A DNA stretch of 50,410 nt from Lachnospiraceae bacterium (GCA_910575035.1 CAJTDL010000034.1:1-50410); one strand, 5' to 3'; counted from the first letter of the stretch, positions 7,447-16,554 are shown. Translations and numbers: made by a program. Notes: generated by a model not told the origin, from the sequence alone.

Positions 7447-9366
7447 ATGATTGTATCGCAATTGCAAATATATAATTTCCGGAGGTTCAGGTCTATGGAT
7501 GGAAAGCCAGGTCTTTCCATTACATTTCACGAAGGATTGAATGCTTTAATTGGTGAAAATGATTCGGGAAAAACCACTATTATCGATGCGTTAAAATTGG
7601 TATTACTTACGCAGAGTAATGAATATATTCGTCCTGCAGAGGATGATTTTTATACTGATGAGACAGGTAACTCTGTAACAGAGTTTAGAATTGATTGCGT
7701 GTTGGAAAAATTTACGGACAATGAAGCAAAAAATTTTATTGAGTATCTCACATTTACAAAAGAGAATGGTTCCTTGAAATACACTTTGAAACTTTATTTT
7801 CGGGCGTGGAAAGAGAAGCATAGAATTTTTACAGAGTTGCGAATTGGACAAAAGGATGATGGCGTCATTATGGAGGGGAAAGCCAGAGAATTGTTAAAAG
7901 CTGTATATTTGAAACCGTTACGGGATGCGGAAAGGGAAATGAGTTCTGGAAGGAATTCAAGAATATCACAGATTCTGATGAGCCATTCTGTATTTAGTGA
8001 TAGAGATGGTCACAGATTAAAGGAAATACTTAGTAATGCGAATAACGATATAGAAAAATATTTTGTAGAAGAAGATGGAAAAGTAATTTTACAAACAATC
8101 CGTAATACGCTTTCTGTTTTAAATTCACAGGATATGTCAGATGAAGCAAAATTGGAAACATCAGACATCCAGTTGAAAGCTATATTAGAGAGTTTATCGT
8201 TGAGCGCACCTGAGATTCATCCAAGCTTAGGAGAATTAAATTTACTGTTTATAGCGGCAGAACTATTGCTCTTAAAGCATGATGAGACGGGAGGATTGAA
8301 ACTGGCACTAATTGAAGAATTAGAAGCGCACCTCCATCCACAGGCACAACTTCGATTGATTGATTATTTACAAAATGAATATAACAAGTCAGGGGCACAG
8401 ATTATCATATCTACACACAGTACGATACTTGCATCGAAGATCAATTTGAAAAATCTGATATTAATGAAACAAGGACGTGGATATGATTTGACATATGGTG
8501 AAACAGGACTGGAGAAGGGAGACTATCTTTTTTTGCAGCGATTTTTGGATGCGACTAAATCAAATTTGTTTTTTGCGAAAGGTGTGATTATGGTTGAAGG
8601 GGATGCAGAAAACCTCTTACTCCCAGTGTTGGCTGATATTCTTGGCTATCCGTTGGAAAAGTATGGGATTTCAATTGTGAATGTTGGCAGCACGGCATTT
8701 CTTAGATACTCTAGAATTTTTATCAGAAAAGACGGTAGTACAATCGGCATACCTGTTTCTGTTATTACAGATTGTGATGTGAAACCTTGCTACAAAAAAT
8801 CAGTAGAAACTGGGATAGAGGAATTTAATTCAAAAGTGAAGGAATCATCGGATGCAGTAAAGGAGAAAGAGAAAAAGTATTCTGTTGGTACAGTGAAGGG
8901 ATTTATAGCTCCAAGATGGACATTGGAATATTGTCTTGCCATGAGTTGTTTGAGTGAGAGGTTTCACAGAGCAATTTATTATGGGAAGAAAATTAAAAAT
9001 AGCGATACATATTCGTTGACCATTAAGAAAATTGAGAAAGCAGATAAAGAGGCTGAAAAAGAATATAAACAGTGGAGCTTGATGAGTAGGGAAGAGCGTG
9101 CGTATAAAATATACCAAGTGATGTTAGATAACAATGATAAAAGCGGATTAAAAGCTATTGTTGCGCAGAGTCTTGCCTCTTTGTTAAAATGGGATATTTC
9201 CAGTATTCCTGATGGAATAAGTAAAGAGCAGATGTTTGATTTAGATTTATATCAGTGCCTGGTTGATGAGAAAAAACGGGAGGCTTTAAAAGAGGAGATT
9301 ATAAATGATAAATATATAGAGTATTTGGTAAAAGCTATTCGATACGCAGTGGGTAAGACTGGATAA
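7447..9366 (+). CDS. gajA: Gabija protein GajA (OLD-family ATPase/TOPRIM nuclease)
   Basis: A 639-residue AAA-type ATPase fused to a TOPRIM nuclease domain. Walker A is G-E-N-D-S-G-K-T-T (36-44). The Walker B region is L-A-L-I-E-E-L-E-A-H-L-H-P (about 286-298), followed by an S-T-H-S switch. The TOPRIM glutamate is in V-E-G-D-A-E (383-388) and its acidic pair in T-D-C-D (441-444). Known GajA is a DNA-nicking enzyme held off by nucleotides and released when phage activity depletes them. The UvrD-like helicase directly downstream makes this a Gabija-type pair rather than a lone OLD protein. A CAGGAGG site precedes the ATG. The gene is AT-rich compared with the block at 12-16 kb, which suggests transfer. 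Confidence 0.9.
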   Translation: MIVSQLQIYNFRRFRSMDGKPGLSITFHEGLNALIGENDSGKTTIIDALKLVLLTQSNEYIRPAEDDFYTDETGNSVTEFRIDCVLEKFTDNEAKNFIEYLTFTKENGSLKYTLKLYFRAWKEKHRIFTELRIGQKDDGVIMEGKARELLKAVYLKPLRDAEREMSSGRNSRISQILMSHSVFSDRDGHRLKEILSNANNDIEKYFVEEDGKVILQTIRNTLSVLNSQDMSDEAKLETSDIQLKAILESLSLSAPEIHPSLGELNLLFIAAELLLLKHDETGGLKLALIEELEAHLHPQAQLRLIDYLQNEYNKSGAQIIISTHSTILASKINLKNLILMKQGRGYDLTYGETGLEKGDYLFLQRFLDATKSNLFFAKGVIMVEGDAENLLLPVLADILGYPLEKYGISIVNVGSTAFLRYSRIFIRKDGSTIGIPVSVITDCDVKPCYKKSVETGIEEFNSKVKESSDAVKEKEKKYSVGTVKGFIAPRWTLEYCLAMSCLSERFHRAIYYGKKIKNSDTYSLTIKKIEKADKEAEKEYKQWSLMSREERAYKIYQVMLDNNDKSGLKAIVAQSLASLLKWDISSIPDGISKEQMFDLDLYQCLVDEKKREALKEEIINDKYIEYLVKAIRYAVGKTG

Positions 9367-9405
9367 TAAAGTAGTTTGGCGCATGAGAATGGAGGAGTGG
9401 ATATT

Positions 9406-11325
9406 TTGGAAATTGATAATAAAGAATTAGAAATTGTAGAAAGCATTCTCCTTGCGAAAGGCTGTCATTTTGCCAATGATGCGAAGAATGTGATACGATG
9501 CTGGGAATCTGTAGACGTTGCGGCATGTCCAGGTAGTGGAAAAACGACAGTACTTTTGGCAAAACTTAAGTTATTGGCTGACCGTATGCCGTTTCAAAAT
9601 GGTTCTGGCGTTTGTGTATTATCACATACAAACGTTGCTGTAAATGAAATTAAAACAAAACTTTCTGATTACGCTGACATATTAATGGGTTATCCTAATT
9701 ATGTTGGTACGATACAGTCTTTTATTGATCAGTTTGTAACGAAACCATATTTGAAGCAAAAAACGGATATAGGTATTCAGGTTGTAGAGGATTCCGTATA
9801 TGCACAACATTTGTATAAATTATTATGGAAGGATAAGAGTAAAAATTCACCATATCAAAAGCTAAGGTATTTTATCAAATATAATGTTAAAAATGGTTCT
9901 GGACAATATGATAATGAAGTAAGTTATATGGAAAATCTCTATCAGAAGAATGGGGCGTTGCATGTTTCAAAACAGAAAAAACCGCTTGCGGGAGCAGATG
10001 CACCTTCAGCAAAGCAATATGAAGCAGCGGTTCAAGAATTACTCACTTTAGAGGGATTGATTCGGTATAACGATGCGTATCAGTATGCGGTTGAAAGTGT
10101 CAGAGAACTATCGACTGAATATACAGACTTATTTTGCAGAAGGTTTCAATATGTGTTTATTGATGAATACCAGGATTGCAATCAGATGCAGAGAGATGCG
10201 TTGGATAAACTGTTTAATCGAAATAAATGTTGTGTTTTCCATATTGGAGACTCTGATCAGGCGATTTATAATTCTGATAATAGTGAAATAGAAGATTGGA
10301 AACCAAGTGCAAGTTGCCTTTCGATGGTGTCATCAAACCGATATGGGCAAGAAATAGCGGATGTTTTGACAAATCTTAGGACGGATAAAAAAGTGATAAA
10401 CGCGTCTTCGGGTAAGACCGGTTACATTCCAACTGTCATTATATTTGACGATGCCTCAATAGATAAAGTTGTTGAGAAATATATTTTAGCTTTAGATGAA
10501 AATGAATTGTATGATCCTAATGGGATCTATAAGATTATAGGGGCAGTTAAAAAAAGAGATTTGACAGGGTTGAAGATTGGCGATTATTGGTCAGAATATG
10601 ATGATAATAACAACCTTAAAAGTGAATATAACTATTGGAACTATGTAAGGGCAATTTCGGAGGGGCTTTCGGCTGGAAAACTTTATTATGTGGAAGGCCA
10701 ATTTAGAAGATTGCTGTGTAAAATACTTCATTATGCAGGTGTTAAAAATAAAGTTTCTGGCAGAGAATATACATATAAAACTATTAAGAAAAGGATAGAT
10801 GAAGAGCATTCTGTACTTTATAGAAATGATTGGATTAAGATTACAAAGTTAAAATCTTATGATATAAAATCTGTTGATGTGGCAATTCGTATGCTGATAA
10901 AAGACTTAATTGATTTTAAAGGAAAAACGGAAGATGATTTATTTGGGCTTTTTCCAGAATATTTTATGAAAAAAGGAGAGCTAAAGGAGAAAAACCAAGG
11001 CAATCGTAATTTTTTCATTGAACCGATTGGAGGCAGAAAAATAGAGATTGATACGGTTCATGGTGTGAAAGGGGAAACTCATGATGCTACATTGTATCTG
11101 GAAACCGAAAAAAATAGATCATCAGATATTAGGCGTATTCTGCCATATTGGGGTATTGGGAAAAAAGGTTCTCAAGCAATTAGTGAATATAGTCGTAAAT
11201 GCGTATATGTAGGTATGAGCAGACCACGTAAATTATTATGTCTTGCAGTGCGAGCAGAGACTTATGAAGAAGGAAAGAAGGTATTTCAAACATGGAAAGT
11301 TATTGATTGTAGAGCAAAAGATTGA
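9406..11325 (+). CDS. gajB: Gabija protein GajB (UvrD/Rep-like helicase)
   Basis: A 639-residue superfamily 1 helicase. Walker A is A-C-P-G-S-G-K-T-T (40-48). Motif Ia is V-L-S-H-T-N-V-A-V-N-E-I, motif II is D-E-Y-Q-D (253-257), motif III is G-D-S-D-Q-A-I-Y, and a late H-G-V-K-G-E-T-H-D segment resembles motif V. In Gabija, GajB binds GajA and senses DNA ends. The TTG at 9406 has GGAGGAG 8 nt upstream; the earlier in-frame TTG at 9376 has none. It starts 39 nt after the gajA stop. It is longer than the best-studied GajB (about 500 residues), with extra sequence around residues 330-480. Confidence 0.88.
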   Translation: MEIDNKELEIVESILLAKGCHFANDAKNVIRCWESVDVAACPGSGKTTVLLAKLKLLADRMPFQNGSGVCVLSHTNVAVNEIKTKLSDYADILMGYPNYVGTIQSFIDQFVTKPYLKQKTDIGIQVVEDSVYAQHLYKLLWKDKSKNSPYQKLRYFIKYNVKNGSGQYDNEVSYMENLYQKNGALHVSKQKKPLAGADAPSAKQYEAAVQELLTLEGLIRYNDAYQYAVESVRELSTEYTDLFCRRFQYVFIDEYQDCNQMQRDALDKLFNRNKCCVFHIGDSDQAIYNSDNSEIEDWKPSASCLSMVSSNRYGQEIADVLTNLRTDKKVINASSGKTGYIPTVIIFDDASIDKVVEKYILALDENELYDPNGIYKIIGAVKKRDLTGLKIGDYWSEYDDNNNLKSEYNYWNYVRAISEGLSAGKLYYVEGQFRRLLCKILHYAGVKNKVSGREYTYKTIKKRIDEEHSVLYRNDWIKITKLKSYDIKSVDVAIRMLIKDLIDFKGKTEDDLFGLFPEYFMKKGELKEKNQGNRNFFIEPIGGRKIEIDTVHGVKGETHDATLYLETEKNRSSDIRRILPYWGIGKKGSQAISEYSRKCVYVGMSRPRKLLCLAVRAETYEEGKKVFQTWKVIDCRAKD

Positions 11326-11350
11326 TTATGACTAATGTCGATGATTTGAT

Positions 11351-11387
11351 AAAACACACTCAGTTATCAACTTTGGGTGTGTTTTTT
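11351..11387 (+). terminator. terminator of the Gabija operon
   Basis: Stem AAAACACAC (11351-11359) with GTGTGTTTT (11377-11385) and a run of Ts, 25 nt after the gajB stop. Confidence 0.8.
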
Positions 11388-11470
11388 GATTGAAACATCT
11401 GAGTTAAATTTCTCAGGAAAATGCCCGCAAAGGCAAGGAAACATCGCAACAACGAAATTGATACAATGGG

Positions 11471-11526
11471 AAACCGCAGAAAAGCCTGAAAATAAGGCAT
11501 TTCGCGGGTTCTGCGGTTTTATTTTT
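11471..11526. terminator. second hairpin after gajB
   Basis: AAACCGCAGAA (11471-11481) pairs with TTCTGCGGTTT (11509-11519), followed by a T-rich run. It may be a backup terminator or part of an integrated element's end. From here to 12285 no gene is seen; the content is repeats and a promoter. Confidence 0.6.
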
Positions 11527-11851
11527 TCGCTTTTTGAGCCTTTTTTCTGTTGAGGGAGCAGCTCCGTTTTCTGAATTTGCACCACTTTTTAACGATAGCA
11601 GGAATCGTTAAAAGGTTTGAATGGGGTGGGGCAGAGCCTTGTGCTGGGAGCGATAAAAAATATTTAACAGCGGCACAGGCGGCAATTTCCAAATGATGCC
11701 ATAGGATTTTTGGTACTCGTAGGCAAAAGTATTGAAGAATGGCTTAAAATCAAGGGTTTTAAGGCTTGGTGGGGTTCATCACGGTGGGTGGTGGGCCCCA
11801 CTTTTTCGTGTTTTTGGATGCCGCTGATAGGATGGCGATAGGGGAAAAAAT

Positions 11852-12083
11852 CATACTATCAGGCAAAAGTATACTTTCACGCAAAAGTCCGGGGTTTCCG
11901 TGATAGTATAAAACGGAAAGGTAAAAAGGTGTAAGATATTGGCGGTTTTGGCTGAAAGGTGTATTAGCTTGACGGAAAATGCTGTCGATAAACGGGAGAT
12001 ATAATACAAACACGGAAACTGCTCGGAGTTTTCGTGTTTGTATATGAGTTTCCGTGATAGTATGGAGTTTTGCATGATAGTAT
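11852..12083. repeat. hairpin-rich intergenic repeat, copy 1
   Basis: ATACTATCA (11853-11861) is complementary to TGATAGTAT, which occurs at 11901-11909, 12055-12063 and 12075-12083. A long hairpin pairs 12004-12018 (ATACAAACACGGAAA) with 12029-12043 at one mismatch. About 160 bp from 11919 to 12075 recur almost unchanged at 27138-27300. It has no coding capacity and precedes the promoter of the FAD oxidoreductase. Confidence 0.7.
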
Positions 12084-12127
12084 ACAGAAAAATTGAAAAA
12101 TGATAGCAGGGGGAAAAGGGTTGTTCA

Positions 12128-12270
12128 ATGGCCCTTTTTTGCTTTCCATTCCCAGAAAATAGTCGTTTCGTGCCATCGGGTGAAAAACAGAAAATTTTTA
12201 TGGTATAATTCAGTGGATGCTTTTACTTTAGCGGGAACGGCTTTCTGCCGAAGTAATAGGAAACAGCGGA
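12128..12270 (+). promoter_or_regulatory. extended -10 promoter of the FAD oxidoreductase gene
   Basis: TGGTATAAT gives a TATAAT -10 at 12204-12209 with the TGn extension and no good -35, followed by a 75-nt leader. The whole 140-bp segment is repeated at 28029-28172 before the metallo-hydrolase pseudogene, including the -10. Confidence 0.6.
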
Positions 12271-12285
12271 AAGGGTGATATACGG

Positions 12286-13311
12286 ATGTATGATGTGATA
12301 GTGGTCGGGGCGGGGCCTGCGGGATGCACGGCTGCCAAGGCTTTAGCGGAAAAAGGCTATAAGGTTCTCTTGGTGGAAAAGTTCAAGATGCCAAGGTACA
12401 AGTCCTGTTCGGGCGTGCTGATAAAGAAATCAATGGAGCTTGTAAAGAAGTATTTCGGGGAGGCCGTACCGGAGTATGTCATGTGTACCCCGACAGATAA
12501 CAGGGGCATGATCTTCACAAATGATGCGGGGAAGGAATACCGCTTCGAACAGGAGGGGCTTAATGTATGGCGCAGCCATTTTGATGGGTGGCTTGTGGAA
12601 AAAGCAAAGGAGAGCGGTGCAGCGGTCAGGGATGGCGTGGCGGCTCTTTCCTGCACGGAAAAGGACGGGTTTGTGGAAGTCAGCCTGCATGGGCAGAGGA
12701 ATTTTACAGAGGGCGCAAGGTATGTCATTGACTGCGAGGGCGTTGTCGGGGCATTGAAGCGGAAGATTACCGGGGAGGTTCCCGGATATATAACCACATA
12801 CCAGACCTTTAACGAGGGCAGCATAGATTTAGACCCGCATTACTTCTATGCGTACCTGCAGCCGGAGCTTTCGGAATATGACGCATGGTTCAACGTGAAG
12901 GATGACCTGCTGGTGCTTGGGGTGTCCGTGAAGGATATGGATAAAATCAGATATTATTATGGGCGATTCATTGCCTATATGGAGGAAAAGCATTACCTGC
13001 GGATTGACAGGCAGACGAAAGAGGAAAAGTGGCTGATGCCGCATATCCGTCCGGGATGCCGTGTGGACTATGGCGTGGGGCGCATCCTTTTTGCGGGGGA
13101 AGTCGCCGGGTTCTTAAACCCGATGGGAGAGGGCATATCTGCCGGGATGGAGAGCGGGTACTGTGCCGCCAGTGCAGTCATGAAACATTTCGACAACCCG
13201 GAAACAGTCCGGGAGGCATATCGGCAAAGTACAGAAAATCTGAAATCCTATATGCAGCGCCAGTGGAACTTTGTGGGTGGAATGGCTGGCACGTTCAGAG
13301 AGATGGAGTAA
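12286..13311 (+). CDS. FAD-dependent oxidoreductase, geranylgeranyl-reductase-like
   Basis: A 341-residue flavoprotein. The N-terminal dinucleotide fold has G-A-G-P-A-G-C-T-A-A at residues 8-17 and ends in V-L-L-V-E-K. The P-R-Y-K-S-C-S-G motif (about 36-43) and the F-A-G-E-V-A-G-F-L-N-P-M-G-E-G FAD-binding segment near residue 270 are typical of the geranylgeranyl reductase/halogenase-related group. The substrate is unknown. GGGTGATATACGG precedes the ATG, and a hairpin terminator follows 10 nt after the stop. The last 41 codons recur as an isolated fragment at 28910-29032, evidence that a second copy existed downstream. Confidence 0.88.
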   Translation: MYDVIVVGAGPAGCTAAKALAEKGYKVLLVEKFKMPRYKSCSGVLIKKSMELVKKYFGEAVPEYVMCTPTDNRGMIFTNDAGKEYRFEQEGLNVWRSHFDGWLVEKAKESGAAVRDGVAALSCTEKDGFVEVSLHGQRNFTEGARYVIDCEGVVGALKRKITGEVPGYITTYQTFNEGSIDLDPHYFYAYLQPELSEYDAWFNVKDDLLVLGVSVKDMDKIRYYYGRFIAYMEEKHYLRIDRQTKEEKWLMPHIRPGCRVDYGVGRILFAGEVAGFLNPMGEGISAGMESGYCAASAVMKHFDNPETVREAYRQSTENLKSYMQRQWNFVGGMAGTFREME

Positions 13312-13320
13312 TTGTAAGAA

Positions 13321-13347
13321 AAGGGACTGCTTTGGCAGTCCTTTTTT
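13321..13347 (+). terminator. rho-independent terminator
   Basis: GGACTGC (13324-13330) and GCAGTCC (13335-13341) with a TTTG loop and a T run, directly after the FAD oxidoreductase. Confidence 0.9.
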
Positions 13348-13405
13348 CGTTGTTTTGCTAATACATATGCCCAAATGAATCCAAATTTGTACCCTTTATG
13401 GGAAA

Positions 13406-13732
13406 TTACATCAGATGCGTGTCGCTCCAGCTTTTCATATCTCTCAAAATAGGGATGAAACTTTTCCCCAGGCCAGTCAGGGAATACTCCACCTTCGGCG
13501 GCACTTCCTGATAGATATAGCGGGAGATGAAGCCGTCCTGTTCCAGTTCCCGGAGCTGCTTGGTAAGGGTGGACTGCGTGATGTCCCCAAGCCTCCGCCT
13601 CAGTTCCCCGAACCTCTGCACCTCATATTCCGCGATGTACCATAATATCGTTATCTTCCATTTCCCGCTTAAGATGTTCTGTACCCTGACCATAGCCGCG
13701 CATTGGGGCAGCGGCGCTTTCATGTTGCTCAT
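13406..13732 (-). CDS. HxlR family winged-helix transcriptional regulator
   Basis: A 108-residue MarR/HxlR-type regulator with an N-terminal cysteine (P-Q-C-A-A) and I-L-S-G-K-W-K-I-T-I-L-W-Y-I. The recognition helix region is D-I-T-Q-S-T-L-T-K-Q-L-R-E-L-E, with the wing around Y-I-Y-Q-E-V-P-P-K-V-E-Y-S-L. Many relatives respond to electrophiles or oxidants through that cysteine. The ATG at 13732 follows GGAGG; the in-frame start at 13783 has no ribosome site and would add a low-complexity extension. It diverges from the pyrD-like gene, so a shared intergenic operator is likely. Confidence 0.92.
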   Translation of the reverse strand: MSNMKAPLPQCAAMVRVQNILSGKWKITILWYIAEYEVQRFGELRRRLGDITQSTLTKQLRELEQDGFISRYIYQEVPPKVEYSLTGLGKSFIPILRDMKSWSDTHLM

Positions 13733-13797
13733 AGGCGTTCCTCCTTCTAACGGCATTATACTATATCGGTCCCATCTGTTCAAGGTACTATGATTTT

Positions 13798-13811
13798 TGA
13801 TACCGGTATCA
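13798..13811. promoter_or_regulatory. perfect palindrome, candidate HxlR operator
   Basis: TGATACCGGTATCA is a 14-bp perfect palindrome between the divergent HxlR and pyrD-like genes. HxlR dimers bind palindromes of about this size in their own promoters. A possible -10 (TATAAT, 13866-13871) for the pyrD direction lies downstream. Confidence 0.55.
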
Positions 13812-13909
13812 TTTTCCGCACTATAAACGAAAAAAGACAGTACTTTTCTTTTCCGCGCCAGTTGCTATAATGTGATTCAAGAAAGGAGGCGGACGGGATA
13901 AACACATCA

Positions 13910-14800
13910 GTGGATATAGCGGGCATCACGTTGAAGAACCCGGTGATGCCTGCGTCCGGGACATTTGGCTCCGGGCAGGAATACAGCGGGTTCGTGGATC
14001 TGAACCAGTTAGGCGCGGTGGTCACGAAAGGCGTCTCATGCGTCCCGTGGGAGGGGAACCCGGCCCCAAGGATCATGGAGACGGCCAGCGGGATGATAAA
14101 CTCAGTGGGGCTGCAGAATCCGGGGATAGACGTCTTTATAGAGAGGGACCTCCCTTTCCTCAGACAGTTTGATACGAAGGTCATTGTGAACATATGCGGC
14201 AGCACCGTGGCGGATTATCTGGAAGTGGTGGAACGGCTGTCCGGGCAGGAGATAGATATGCTGGAGGTCAACATCTCCTGTCCGAACGTGGAGCATGGCG
14301 GGATCGCTTTCGGGCAGGAGCCGGGGATGGTGGAGTACATCACGAAGGAGATAAAAAAGAAAGCGGCGCAGCCTGTTTCCATGAAGCTGACGCCGAATGT
14401 CACGGACATAACGGAGATCGCAAAGGCGGCGGAGGCCGGCGGTGCGGACGCGCTCTCGCTGATCAATACCATCACGGGCATGAGGATTGACGTGAAGAAA
14501 AGGGCATTCTGCGTGGCAAATAAGACGGGCGGGCTGTCCGGGCCTGCCATAAAGCCGGTTGCGCTGCGGATGGTCTGGCAGGCCTGCCGCGCGGTGAATA
14601 TCCCGGTCATCGGGATGGGTGGGATTCAGACGGCGGAGGATGCATTGGAGTTCATCATGGCCGGTGCAGCCGCGGTGGCGGTGGGGACGGCGAATTTCAG
14701 GAACCCCTGTGCCATGCCGGAGATCATCGGCGGGCTGGAAAAGTACATGGAGGAAAACGGTATCCGGGACTTAAAGGAGATCAGGGGTATCATCAGTTAG
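13910..14800 (+). CDS. pyrD: dihydroorotate dehydrogenase (type 1B-like)
   Basis: A 296-residue flavin TIM-barrel enzyme that would oxidise dihydroorotate to orotate in pyrimidine synthesis. The catalytic cysteine sits in N-I-S-C-P-N (Cys124). Other landmarks are N-P-V-M-P-A-S-G-T-F-G near the start, K-L-T-P-N-V, and the FMN phosphate site G-M-G-G-I...V-G-T-A. A cysteine rather than serine base marks class 1, and 1B forms pair with PyrK, which is absent here. GTG 13910 is the first standard start, but GGAGG at 13885-13889 is too far from it. ATA at 13898 is spaced correctly and would restore a family-like N-T-S-V start. The neighbours (radical SAM, NudC) suggest a role outside the main pyr operon. 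Confidence 0.88.
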   Translation: MDIAGITLKNPVMPASGTFGSGQEYSGFVDLNQLGAVVTKGVSCVPWEGNPAPRIMETASGMINSVGLQNPGIDVFIERDLPFLRQFDTKVIVNICGSTVADYLEVVERLSGQEIDMLEVNISCPNVEHGGIAFGQEPGMVEYITKEIKKKAAQPVSMKLTPNVTDITEIAKAAEAGGADALSLINTITGMRIDVKKRAFCVANKTGGLSGPAIKPVALRMVWQACRAVNIPVIGMGGIQTAEDALEFIMAGAAAVAVGTANFRNPCAMPEIIGGLEKYMEENGIRDLKEIRGIIS

Positions 14801-14830
14801 ATTTTTACAGACAGGAAGGAGAGATGTTTT

Positions 14831-15715
14831 ATGCATTACACGGGAACGATATGGAGGCCGCCCTATGAGGCGGGGAGCGCACTGGTACAGGTGACGGCGG
14901 GCTGTACCCACCACAAATGCAGGTTCTGCACGCTCTATGAGGACGTGCCGTTTAAGTTCCGTATGTCGCCTTTATCCGAGGTGGAGGCGGACTTAAAGGA
15001 GATCAGCCGCTATTACAGGAACGCAAAGAGGGTATTCTTCACCGGGGCGAACCCTTTTGTATTAAGTTTTGACAAGCTGAAAACGCTGGCGGAACTGGTG
15101 CGGAAATATTACCCCAAAGTGCAGTCCATCGGCTGTTTCGCCCGCATCACGGACATCACGCCGAAGACCACGGAGCAGCTACGGGAGCTGCGGGGGCTTG
15201 GGTACAACAGCCTAACCATCGGCGTGGAGGCGGGTGACGAGGAATCCCTGTCCTTCATGCATAAAGGGTTCGGCATGAAGGAGATCATAGAAGAATGCAA
15301 AAGGCTGGATGAGGCAGGGATGGACTATAACTTCTTCTACCTTGCCGGGATATACGGCTCCGGGCATATGGAGGAAGGGGTGAAGAACACGGCGGAGGTG
15401 TTCAACCAGCTCCACCCGAAGGTCATTGTTTCCTCCATGCTGACGGTCTACCCGACTTCGGAACTGTACCAGGAAATCCAGGCTGGGAACTGGACGGAGG
15501 AAACGGAGATAGAAAAGCTGTATGAATTAAGGACGCTGGTCGGCAGCCTTGACATAGACACCTATTTTGCAACGATGGGCGCATCGAACTGCATCAACGT
15601 GGAGGGGCATCTGCCGAAGGACAGGGAACGGATGGTCAAGTGGCTGGATGAGGTCATCGGCGCCGTGGATGAAAAGGAACTGCGCAGATACCGCGAGAAC
15701 CTGCGGCATCTGTAA
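14831..15715 (+). CDS. radical SAM protein
   Basis: A 294-residue radical SAM enzyme. The cluster-binding cysteines are in G-C-T-H-H-K-C-R-F-C (about 24-33), spaced C-x4-C-x2-C. It is followed by the family's F-F-T-G-A-N-P-F motif and I-G-V-E-A-G-D-E-E. The group is common in Firmicutes but its reaction is not known. AGGAAGGAGAG precedes the ATG, 30 nt after the pyrD-like stop, and nudC starts 11 nt beyond its end, so the three form an operon. Confidence 0.88.
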   Translation: MHYTGTIWRPPYEAGSALVQVTAGCTHHKCRFCTLYEDVPFKFRMSPLSEVEADLKEISRYYRNAKRVFFTGANPFVLSFDKLKTLAELVRKYYPKVQSIGCFARITDITPKTTEQLRELRGLGYNSLTIGVEAGDEESLSFMHKGFGMKEIIEECKRLDEAGMDYNFFYLAGIYGSGHMEEGVKNTAEVFNQLHPKVIVSSMLTVYPTSELYQEIQAGNWTEETEIEKLYELRTLVGSLDIDTYFATMGASNCINVEGHLPKDRERMVKWLDEVIGAVDEKELRRYRENLRHL

Positions 15716-15726
15716 GGAGGGGAGCC

Positions 15727-16554
15727 ATGATACAGGATATCTCCCCTTATAGGCTGGATATGGCATACCGCGGTACAGCCCCGGCCCTGGATGACTGCTT
15801 TTTCTCCTTCCGGGGAGAGGATGTGATTTTGCGGGATATGGGGGACGGGCGCAGGAGCCTCCCGTCCTTCCGGGATTTAAGGCATCCGGCAGGAAAAATG
15901 GAAAGCAGGGCGGTATTCCTGTTCCGGGCGGGCAGGGAGCCCGTTTACCTGCTGGGGCAGGAGGTGTCCGGATGCCGGGGGCTTGGGTATTTCCCCATCT
16001 GTGAAATAAAAGGCGTCCTGCCGGAGTGGGTTTTCTTTGCCGGGGCCACGGCCCTGCACTTAAGCCGCTGGTATGAAGGGAACAGGTATTGCGGCAGGTG
16101 CGGCGGGAGAATGGAAAGGAAGCCAGGGCAGAGGACGCTTGCCTGCCCGGAGTGCGGGAATACGGTATATCCCGGCATTGCCCCGGTGGTAATGGTGGCG
16201 GTCACGGACGGGGACAGGCTGCTGATGACAAAATATGCAGACCGCTCCCTCCCGCAGTGGGTACTCATATCCGGCTTCGTGGAGGCAGGGGAGACGCTGG
16301 AGGAAGCGGCGGAGAGGGAGGTCTATGAGGAGACAGGCATCCGCATCCGGGATTTGCAGTATTTTGGCAGCCAGCCGTGGGGGTTCTCCGGCTCCGTTAT
16401 CGCAGGCTATACTGCAAGGCTGGACGGCCCTGATGAAATCCGCCCTGACAGGAAAGAACTGGCGGAGGCAGAGTGGCATCTGCGTTCCAGACTTCCGGAT
16501 GAATTGACGGATATCAGTATTGCCCATGAGATGATTGAATCATTGAGGCTTTAG
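15727..16554 (+). CDS. nudC: NAD(+) diphosphatase / NAD-decapping Nudix hydrolase NudC
   Basis: A 275-residue protein with the full NudC layout. It has an N-terminal domain, then a zinc ribbon with C-G-R-C (122-125) and C-P-E-C (140-143). The Nudix box G-F-V-E-A-G-E-T begins at 183 and ends in R-E-V-Y-E-E-T-G. The S-Q-P-W signature (215-218) separates NADH diphosphatases from other Nudix enzymes. It would cleave NAD(H) to NMN(H) and AMP, or remove NAD caps from RNA. AAGGAGGGGAGCC precedes the ATG. It is the last gene before a terminator. Confidence 0.93.
   Translation: MIQDISPYRLDMAYRGTAPALDDCFFSFRGEDVILRDMGDGRRSLPSFRDLRHPAGKMESRAVFLFRAGREPVYLLGQEVSGCRGLGYFPICEIKGVLPEWVFFAGATALHLSRWYEGNRYCGRCGGRMERKPGQRTLACPECGNTVYPGIAPVVMVAVTDGDRLLMTKYADRSLPQWVLISGFVEAGETLEEAAEREVYEETGIRIRDLQYFGSQPWGFSGSVIAGYTARLDGPDEIRPDRKELAEAEWHLRSRLPDELTDISIAHEMIESLRL

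Noticed and set aside
7447-11325. OLD nuclease plus helicase considered as a retron, Septu or PARIS-type system
   Set aside because: No reverse transcriptase, HNH or AriB-like partner; a TOPRIM-bearing OLD ATPase followed by a UvrD-like helicase is the Gabija layout.
11850-12083. Repeated TGATAGTAT units considered as a CRISPR array
   Set aside because: Repeats are 9 bp, irregularly spaced, in both orientations and form hairpins; no cas genes are present.
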